Assembly (NCBI GenBank): GCA_026770595.1
Contig: MU634107.1
Coordinates: 1-15,614 of the forward strand
Reading direction: 5' to 3'
DNA from: Ochromonadaceae sp. CCMP2298
Lineage: Eukaryota > Sar > Synurophyceae > Ochromonadales > Ochromonadaceae
Length of the DNA: 15,614 nucleotides
Shown here piece after piece: positions 1 through 7,500 of this stretch; the first letter of the stretch is position 1, and every line of letters begins with the position of its first letter. The translations under genes were made by a program, and so were the position numbers. Under the pieces are notes generated by a model. That model was not told the origin of the DNA. It saw only the letters and a list, made by a program, of their open reading frames with translations, and ran no database searches.

Positions 1-95
1 ATCCTCTATCCTCTATCCTCTATCCTCTATCCTCTATCCTCTATCCTCTATCCTCTATCCTCTATCCTCTATCCTCTATCCTCTATCCTCTATCC
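1..95. repeat. Perfect 7-bp tandem repeat (ATCCTCT)n
   Basis: About 13.5 uninterrupted copies of ATCCTCT run from the first base to position 95, so the true array may extend left of the window. One strand is pure pyrimidine apart from one A per unit. No unit is diverged, which suggests recent expansion or active slippage. It lies just upstream of a probable 3' splice site at 137-138, so it is best read as intronic. On the + strand it contains no stop codon in any frame, so a coding role cannot be excluded from sequence alone. Confidence 0.95.
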
Positions 96-136
96 AAATG
101 TCTAACCCCCCATCACCCACCACCCCACTGCACCTT

Positions 137-138
137 AG
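137..138 (+). other. Probable 3' splice acceptor (AG) of the upstream intron
   Basis: The bases before position 139 are C/T-rich (a CACCCACCACCCC-type tract ending in CACCTTAG) and end in AG, as expected for a spliceosomal acceptor. The downstream ORF has no in-frame ATG until 342, yet its frame continues back through 141 with a non-repetitive, plausible peptide (GQVSYYVDTAPPPQ). Splicing at 138 with a split codon explains this best. The donor lies outside the window. Confidence 0.5.
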
Positions 139-911
139 ATGGCCAAGTAAGCTACTACGTGGACACGGCGCCCCCCCCACAGAACGCAAAGCGCACAGCA
201 CAGCGCCCGTCTGACGCCTACACATACCAGCCCGAAGAAACTCTCTCGCTGCGGCCACAGCAGCAGCAGGCAGTGCAAGCATATGCGCAACCACAATACG
301 CACAGTCACAAGCAGAGTACGCCCAGTCGCAGCACACAGCCATGCTGGAGATGGGCAACAGTGTGGATATGGGTATAGGTATGGGTATGGGTATGGGGGG
401 AACGGGTGCGGGGGGTATGAGTGTGGGTGGGGGTATAGGAGGGGGTATAGGAGGGGGTAGGGGAGGGAGTATGGGAGGAAGTATCGGAGGGGGTATAGGA
501 AGGGCAATTGGAGGGGTTATGGGGTATGGGGACGCTAGACGGGCCTTGAAGCCTACCGTCGCCATTCCGGAGACGGAGTTGGACGAGTACCTGCTGGAGA
601 AGGCCAGATTGTCTAATGTTATGAGAGAGTTCACCAACAACGTGGTGCATTTCTTCGCACCGGACAGCACAGTGGTGGCCATGGCGGGCTATCAAGATAT
701 CTCCAAGCACACCAAGAGGGGAGAAGATCCCGCCCGCTTCTTGAAAGGAAACAGCCGCAAGTTCCGGACCGGCTTCAACAAAAAGACGGATTCGTACACG
801 TATACGACTATATTCTTTCCTCGCTACAAGGCGTACGCGGGGCTGGAGGAAGAGCCCGTGCCTAGGGTAGGGGTGCCTATGGTGCAGGAGCTGGCCCTCA
901 CGCTGTCATAG
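139..911 (+). CDS. 3' exon of an unrecognised protein with Gln-rich and Gly/Met-rich segment (5' partial)
   Basis: I do not recognise this protein. The visible exon encodes about 256 residues ending at a TAG (909-911). It starts GQVSYYVDTAPPP. A Gln/Ala/Tyr-rich stretch follows (QQQQAVQAYAQPQYAQSQ). Next is a Gly/Met/Ile low-complexity run encoded by 369-534. The C-terminal part of about 125 residues is of normal composition, with charged helices (ETELDEYLLEKARLSNVMREF) and a basic stretch (KHTKRGEDPARFLKGNSRKF). This last part looks like a folded, functional region, while the Gly/Met run looks like a flexible, expansion-prone linker. The first in-frame ATG is at 342 and would give 189 residues. 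I prefer an exon continuing from a spliced upstream exon, because the reading frame upstream of 342 is long, open and compositionally protein-like. The gene converges on the large ligase gene. No signal peptide or membrane segment is visible in this part. A C8 homopolymer at 171-178 could cause frame errors. Confidence 0.6.
369..534 (+). repeat. G-rich (GGGTAT/GGGTATAGGAG) coding repeat with G-quadruplex potential
   Basis: The tract mixes GGGTAT units with GGTATAGGAGG units and encodes Gly-Met, Gly-Ile and Gly-Gly runs. Between 383 and 415 there are at least five runs of three or more G separated by 3 to 4 bases (383-385, 389-391, 395-400, 404-406, 410-415). That meets the usual pattern for an intramolecular G-quadruplex on the coding strand and in the mRNA. 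The repeats are imperfect, so the tract is older than the 7-bp array at 1-95. Confidence 0.8.
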
Positions 912-1020
912 ATCCCCATGTCCCAGCCCCACTCACATTCCTATATTCCCCGTCGTATTCCCCCCGCCGCTTCAATCGTGCCTTTACGCCTGTATTTGCT
1001 TTCAGTGCCTCTCTGCTCAA

Positions 1021-1069
1021 GACCCCTTCGGGTCTCTTCAAAGGGGAAATGACATTTACCCCTTCAGAG
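1021..1069. repeat. Two adjacent inverted repeats (stacked hairpins)
   Basis: The first hairpin is 1021-1034, GACCC-CTTC-GGGTC, a perfect 5-bp stem with a 4-base loop. The second is 1034-1069. Its core AAGGGGAAATG pairs with CATTTACCCCTT around a single A, with one bulged A, and short CTCT/AGAG arms flank it. On the minus strand the 8-mer GAAGGGGT occurs once in each hairpin, so they may share an origin. A minus-strand AATAAA lies 3 bases to the right. The likely role is 3' end formation or a termination barrier between converging genes. This is inference from position and pairing only. Confidence 0.6.
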
Positions 1070-1071
1070 GC

Positions 1072-1077
1072 TTTATT
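1072..1077 (-). promoter_or_regulatory. Candidate polyadenylation signal AATAAA for the HECT ligase gene
   Basis: On the minus strand positions 1077 to 1072 read AATAAA. It lies about 450 bases downstream of the ligase stop at 1525. Cleavage 10-30 bases further on would fall inside the inverted repeat at 1034-1069. It is the only canonical hexamer I noticed on that strand in this interval. Whether this lineage uses AATAAA is unknown. Confidence 0.4.
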
Positions 1078-1200
1078 TCCACATAGCGTGCTCGCTGTCT
1101 GCTTCTTATGTACCACTGGTACTGTCGTATGACACCAACTAGTAGTTTATACGTAGCAGACCGCGAACACCCCACGTGCAAATTGTATAAATTGGCTTTT

Positions 1201-1232
1201 GGTGAGTAGTTATCTCTCCTTCCCTACTCGCC
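1201..1232 (+). other. Inverted repeat able to form a 9-bp hairpin
   Basis: GGTGAGTAG at 1201-1209 pairs with CTACTCGCC at 1224-1232 across a 14-base loop. One position is a U-G wobble if the + strand is transcribed, but an A-C mismatch in the minus-strand transcript. The structure therefore favours the + gene's 3' UTR, about 290 bases past its stop. It may be chance; no known element was recognised. Confidence 0.35.
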
Positions 1233-1490
1233 CATAGGTATAAAATCATCATTTTGTAAATAAGCTTTCAAGTGTGGTTATGTTAAATTTCTTAGGTACT
1301 CGAGAGGAGTGTGTGTGCATGTGCTATGTGCTAAGTGCAGGCGCATAGGGACAGAGCAGTCTATGATCAACTATTAACAAATCTACAAGTTCAGTTCAGT
1401 GTCAGGTCTTTGCTGTCTTCAGTCTCCAGTCTCCTTGTCTCCCTATGTCAGTCGGTCTCAATACTGGGGCCATAAATGTTATCCTCCCCT

Positions 1491-1523
1491 CCTCTTCCTC
1501 TGTCTTATTCCTCTTCCTCTGTC
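1491..1523. repeat. 14-bp direct repeat (CCTCTTCCTCTGTC) next to the ligase stop
   Basis: CCTCTTCCTCTGTC occurs at 1491-1504 and again at 1510-1523, a period of 19 bases. In the ligase transcript this is GACAGAGGAAGAGG twice, starting within two bases after the TAA. Both copies are exact. The whole 1485-1523 segment is almost pure purine on the transcript strand. Confidence 0.85.
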
Positions 1524-1524
1524 C

Positions 1525-4500
1525 TTACACCCCTTGCCAGTCAGGCACCGAGGACGCCCCCCCCCAGCCTGCGATCTCCGGCTCCGTCGTGCGAAAGTCC
1601 GCGTCCATTTCTGTGCAGTTGAATATCGCGAAGAGCAGCTTGTCCCGCATTATGTCCCTGGTAGAGTACCGGGGCAGGTTTATGGAGAAGAAGCACGTGT
1701 GCGCCTTTGGCAGGTATTGATCCGGCTTTAGGGTGGCGTCGTCCCCCACCGCTGAGAGCACCCGCATCTTCTGAGTAAACTCCACCCCCGCAGGAGGCAG
1801 GGTCGGTCTGGCCCAGATGAATCGCAGGAATGCGGATTTCTCGGCCTCCGTGAAGGCGCTGAGTACCTCCCAGAATATCAGAATGTGCTCGTCTTCGGGT
1901 GAAAGGTCGTCATCGTATTCCGTGTTGTCTCTCAGCCGCTCTACGTCGATCACCCTGGCCCCGCACACCACTGCCTGTAGCTCTTCCCAGTTGAGCAGGC
2001 CCAACGCGCTCTCGGGTAGGATGGACACCAATCCGCGTCTGAACATACCTATAGCTTCACGACTCTCGGTGAGCCGTGCCTCGGTGTAGAGTACCAGGTA
2101 CCTACCCACCTCGGTTAGTGCGACCGGCTCCTGCCCGCGCCCCTCGAGCAGCTCGAGCAGCACGCCGTCAGAGCGCGTGTAGGACCAGGTGAGGTCGCAG
2201 ATCAGCTCAAGCGCGTTGCTTTGCAGGGCCGATAAAGCCGCTCCCTCTCCCTCTCCCTCTACCCGGCTAAGCTGTCTATGCGCCGCGCCCAGCCGCTGCA
2301 GAAAATCGTACGCGGGTGCGTCGAAGGATGCGATATCCCGCTCAGTCAGGCGCTCACACACTACGTATTTCCACACGTAGGAGGGCAGGTTGAGGTCGAG
2401 GGTGATGCGAGAGCGCACTGCAATGCCCACCAGCTGTCCCATGAAATGGAACAGATCCATCTTCAGGGGGGAGCAGGCGGCAGGATGAAACATGTAGCGG
2501 TAGCGCTCGGTGCAGTCGATGTCCGCTGTCCAGTTGGGAGTGGGCATGAGCAGGGGCAGGAAGCAGCGAGTGGGCGTGGCACCAACACCCCCAACACCCC
2601 CACCGCCACCCGTACCCGCCGTACCACCCGCAGTGCTAGCACCCGTACCACCTCCAGGCGTGGCCTCCAGGGACGCGGCGGGGCTCTGCATGCCCTCCCC
2701 CGCCACCCAGGAGGAGGGGCGCTTCTCCTGAGAGCTCTGCACAGACCCTAAGCCGCCCCCCATACCCCCCAAACCCATACCCATACTTGACTCCAGATCC
2801 CCCCCCTCCTGCCCCTCCACAGCAGAGGGGTCCATGGACTGCAATTCGTCGAATATCTGCTGGAATATCTCTCTATAGGGCCCCCCGTAGTCGTCCACCC
2901 CCTCTCCCTCGAACTTGATCTTGAACGTCCTCGACTGCCCGTCGTCCATGGGATGGCTGTAGGAGATGCGCAGTTTCTCGTCGTTGTACTGCCGCAGCTC
3001 GCGCCACAATTGGCAGAACATGCTGGACAGCATCAGATCCTCCCCAGGTATCTGCATCAGCTCAGACGCCTCCTTGGCCCGGAAACTTTTGAGTCGGTTG
3101 ATCTTCACATGGGGCAGATCTTCGGGGTAATCGTAGTCGTCCTCGGTTTTGGCAGGTCGTGTGAGGGTACGTCTAAGGACCTCCCATAGGTGGGACATCT
3201 TCGTGGGGTGGAAGATGAGGCGCCGTAGGGCGTGCAGGGGGGTGAGCAGCTCTGTGGCGGTGACGGAGGAGGCGCAGGGGGCATCATCCCAGGAGAGACA
3301 CATGAGGGGCCAGCAAGACTGGTCTGTTAAAAACGACTGCCCCTGTCCCTGCTGCTGCCACTGCTGCTGTCCCTGCGCCTGTCCCTGAACCAGCCCCCCC
3401 TGTCCCAGTCCCTGTCCTGAGTAGTTGGAGCTCTTACCGGTAGTGCCGAATTTGAGGGAGACCACCATGGGCGCGAAGTCGTCAGAGAGAGTGGGCTGGT
3501 TAGCAGCGAACGGCTTTGACGTGCTATCTGATATGAGGAAGGGCAGGTACAACTGCAGCATCTGGTTGAGCAATCTGAGCAGCCCGATGCGCGCCAGCAC
3601 TGCCTTGCGCTTAGGCCCTGCGATGCCCCATCTGTGCGCGAGGGCTGTGGAGCCAAGCATGATGCGGGAGAACTGCTGCTGCAGGGTGCGGAAGTTGTCT
3701 GTCACCTGCTGCGCACTGACTGCCCACGCACCCTCCTCACCACCCTCACCAACACCCCCACCACCGCCACTCAGTCTCTCCAGGAAGGCCAGCAGCACCA
3801 AATCCATCTCCTCCGACCACCTAGCGGGGTCCAGCAACTCCTGCACCGCCGCCACATCGTACGTCACCTGATACAGCCCCTCCTCAGGCATCTCCCCCTC
3901 CTCCTCATACGTGCACCGCATGAACAGCTTCTTGGCCCTTCCCTCGGCCACCTGCTGCATAGAGAAATACCACACATCGCCCGCGGGGTTCATCTTAAAC
4001 CACAGTTTTGAGTACGCCGCGCCTGCCACCTCCGCCACCGCGTACTTAGTGCGCACCCTTTCGCCCACTGTCAATCCCACCTTCCTAAGCAGGGGGGACT
4101 CAGTGGCCAAGAACACGTATCTGCCGGAGACAGCGCGGTGCCTCACGTGACCCGCCAGCACCCACTGATTGCAGTGCTCCACCACCAACCCCTGCAGGCG
4201 GTGCGACAGGGGGTGTCCGCGGTACAGGCATAGCACCAGCTCGTTCAGCAATGAGATGTCGTCCATATTCAGGCGGGAGGGGGATACAGGGATGGACTCG
4301 AAGGACGAGGTGGTTTTGAACCCGTCCACCAGTATCTCCAGCTCCTGACCTACATTGTAAAAGGCCACTGCTGGGTACAGCTCGCCATACATTTTGTCAA
4401 ACGCCACGCCGAGAGATTTATGGTTTCTGGAGAAAGAGAGGGTGCCCTGGGTGAGGTCCAGGGTAACTCCAACGATGTCGCCTGAGGCAAAGGATTCACC

Positions 4501-7500
4501 ATATACTTTGACCTTTTCGCGGTTGTGGTAGAGGGCTTGCTCGCCGATGAAGCCCCAGCCGTGCGCGCAGCCGCCCAAAAAGGAGGAGAGGTCGGCTGAG
4601 GAGGAGGCCACGCCCACGAAGACGTAGGCGGTGGAGGACGCGTTGATGCGGATGTCCCAGTGAGTCACGCCGCTGCTGAAGGCCCTGCTGCCCATCAGGG
4701 TGGACCAGTTGTCGTCATTGGCGTAACTGGCCGTGAGCCCATCCTCGCCCAGCAGTATATCAGGCCCACACTTCATGGCATCGAATGTGAACAACACGCC
4801 CTTCTGGGTGCGGAACTCCACCACACACGACCAGGCTAGCGGATTTGACCCCACGTAGGCACGGCACTTCATATAGTACGTACAGTCAGGCACCAGGCCC
4901 GACTGCACGAATCTGAGAGAAGCCCCACAGTATACGGTCTCGAGGAAGCCGTCTGATGACTTTGGGGAGGTGGTGCCGAGAGCCACCTCCACTATCACGT
5001 GCTCACCCTGACCCCCACCCTCACCCTCTACACCCTGACCCGCACCCCAATCACCAAGGCCCAGGCTCAGGTTCAGGGTGGCGCAGGCAGACAGATCTGC
5101 ATCCACACTACAGGAGCGTACGGACGTTACACGTGGGGGGGCCGTCTCCACTCCCTGCAGGCGCGCACACAGCGCCTTGGCCGAGAGTGTGGCCTTGGTG
5201 GAGGACCCGGGGGGGATGAGGATGTCGCCTACAACACTCACACCGCTTACACCTGCAACTACACCACCCGCCCCCACGCCTACACCCGCCCCCGCCCCTG
5301 CACCCACACCCTCCACCGACAGCGCACCCTGCCTCTGGATCAGCTCCAGGCCGCACACCAGCTGCGTGAGATTGTAGGTCAGCGGAGAGATGTTGCCCAT
5401 GTTGTGCGTCTTGTATTTCAGCATGTGCTCCTGTGCGCGCGCCCTCAGTAGGGTGAAGTTATTGCTGCGGGCTAGGTCGAGGAGCTCTCTGGAAGGCAGG
5501 TAATCTCCGAACGCCTTGACCCCTAACCGTCTGACCAGGTGCATGCAGAGCTGTGTCAGCTGCAAGGCCACGGGTGCGTTCTCGATGAAAGACAGGGCGG
5601 GTAGCAGTGTGCGCAGCAGCCACACGGAGACCTCCTCCCCCCCCTGGAGATCGCAGTAGGCAGCCCAGTGCAGAGTGGTGTGCAGGATACGGGGGAAGAT
5701 GTCCAGGGAGGCGAAGACGTTCTCGGACTTGGCGGGGTTGGATTGCAGCAGTGTCAGGGCGCAATAGCGCAGTCCCGAGCCTAGCATCTGCGTCACCTCC
5801 ACCCTGCGCGGATACAGGCCCGCACAAAGGCCCCTCCACGCGCCGCACTCTCTGGGCTGCAGCATGTCGATCAGACAGAGATCGAAGCCCCCACTGGGTA
5901 GGAGGCTCTGCCACACCACTTCCTCCCTGGCCCACCCCTGGTGTACGGGTCGGGCAGACAGCATGCTGCGGCTGGACAGCACGATGGTGCGGCGCAGCAG
6001 GTGCAGCAGCAGCAAGGTGTCTGCGCAGTCCAGCTCGCTCACAGCGCTCTCCACTGCAGAGGGCCATTGCGCGGAGGGAGGCCAGTCGCTTATCAGATAC
6101 CCCTCACCCCCCACACCCACATCCCCACCTAGTGAGGCAGTGGGGGTATTGGAGCTCGCACCACCTACAGCTCCGTCTTGCTCTATCTCGGCCAGCAGAC
6201 ACACGTGCGCTGCGTCCCTGGGCCCCTCCTGCGCCGCCAGCAGCTGCACCAGCTCGCTCAGCCGGCCCTGCTTTAGCAGCCTCGCCTGGGCGGGTACTAA
6301 AAGACTGTCCGTAGAGAGGGAGAAATTCATCCCCACGTAGTCACTAAGGGTCTTTATTTCGTCCACGGCCAGGAAGGATTTAAGCACTACGCGCTCGGGC
6401 ATAGATGCGACGTAGTTGGCGCTGCGCAGCCACAGGCTAGAAAGGGACCTATCCCCCCCCGCACCCATACCCACACCGCCCACGCCCGTGCCGCCCCTGA
6501 AATTACCTAGGTGATGTGCCTCGGGGGGCAGGGGCAGGGTGGCCATTGCGGCCTGCTGCAGCACAGCCATCAGACGGGCGCTTGAGGGGCCTGGGTCTGC
6601 CACAGTCGACAGGGCGTGCAGCAATTGCGAGAACACGAATATCTCTACTGGTCGCATAGCGCGCAGCAGTGTTTTCTGGAATGCGTGCTCGGACAGAGTG
6701 CTCAAATAGTCGCTCAGTAGCAGAGGAATGTACCCAGACAGCGCCTCCAGCACGCCAAGCACGTGGGGGAGCAGCGAGCGCATCTGGCCGAGGGCTAGCA
6801 CATCTTGTCTCTCTCGTATGATCAGATCCGCCATGCGCACCCTGACTATCTGCTGGTGCCCGTAGAGGTCATTCCAGCACACAAGGGTGGCGAAGTTGGT
6901 GGTCTTGTTGAGAGACAGGATGCGCCCCGGAGCGTCCCCGTAGAACGTGCGCGCCTCGGTGCCCGTGTAGGCGCCCGAGGAGCCGCCCCCCAGCAGCAGA
7001 GCGGCCCCCACTGCGTCCACCTTGAGCACCGGGGGCACCTCTAGAGAGTGGGCGATGTGTGCTGCATATCCGTCCAGCACCTTCTGCATAGCACCAGAGA
7101 TAGCTGCACTCCAGCGGGGCACGGCGGACAGTCTGAACAGCAGCTTGATCACGTGGTTGCATATCTGCCCCCGCACCTCCTCCTTGGCTGCCAATTTGTC
7201 CACCATCGAGGCAGTGGAGCCGTTAGCAGAGAGGGACTGGGGGGTGGGCTCTGAGACGATGGAGAGGCAGGGGGAGAAGCGCAGGAACTCAGAAAGCAGA
7301 GTGTCCTCCCAATCCTCGCCCCCCACACCCATACCCACATCCATGCCCGCTCCTGCCCCCGCGCCTGCCCCCATACCCATGCCCGCTCCTGCCCCCGTAG
7401 GGCTGTTGGTGTTTAGGTCGGAGTCCTGGGCGAGGTCGTGGAGGAAGTGGGGGGCCCAGCATACCCCCGCTAGCCGCAGAAAGTAACCCACTAGGCGCTC

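Larger units (their letters stand above)
912..1524. other. Convergent intergenic / 3' UTR region
   Basis: This 613-bp stretch separates two genes that end toward each other. I see no supported coding region. A 72-codon minus-strand ORF at 898-1116 has no recognisable motif. The region holds two stacked inverted repeats (1021-1069), a minus-strand AATAAA (1072-1077), an inverted repeat at 1201-1232, an AT-richer segment around 1180-1290, and a pyrimidine-rich direct repeat next to the ligase stop (1491-1523). I found no tRNA-like or rRNA-like structure by eye. A TGTAAATAAG at 1255-1264 could serve as an A-rich polyadenylation element for the + gene, but it is not a canonical hexamer. Confidence 0.7.

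Noticed and set aside
1-95. The 7-bp array as a telomere repeat
   Set aside because: The unit AGAGGAT lacks the usual run of G (such as TTAGGG or TTTAGGG), and a gene exon follows within 50 bases. Subtelomeric position cannot be shown.
159-161. GTG as a translation start for the + gene
   Set aside because: Eukaryotic nuclear genes rarely start at GTG. The frame is open further upstream to a good splice acceptor, so a spliced exon is more likely.
218-682. Pro/Ile-rich minus-strand ORFs over the + exon
   Set aside because: They are complements of the Gly/Met repeat, giving Pro-Ile and Thr-His runs. The + frame has the non-repetitive, protein-like C-terminus.
898-1116. 72-codon minus ORF in the convergent region
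   Set aside because: It overlaps the + exon end and the inverted repeats, has no motif, and lies at the 3' side of the ligase where a UTR is expected.
2569-2841. The HECT insert as a retained intron
   Set aside because: The frame is open over 91 codons, composition matches the other Gly-rich linkers of this protein, and no convincing GT-AG boundaries were seen.
5607-6314. 235-codon + strand ORF antisense to the ligase
   Set aside because: Composition is rich in Arg, Pro, Ser and Ala, as typical of antisense frames of GC-rich genes. The sense frame has clear coding continuity.
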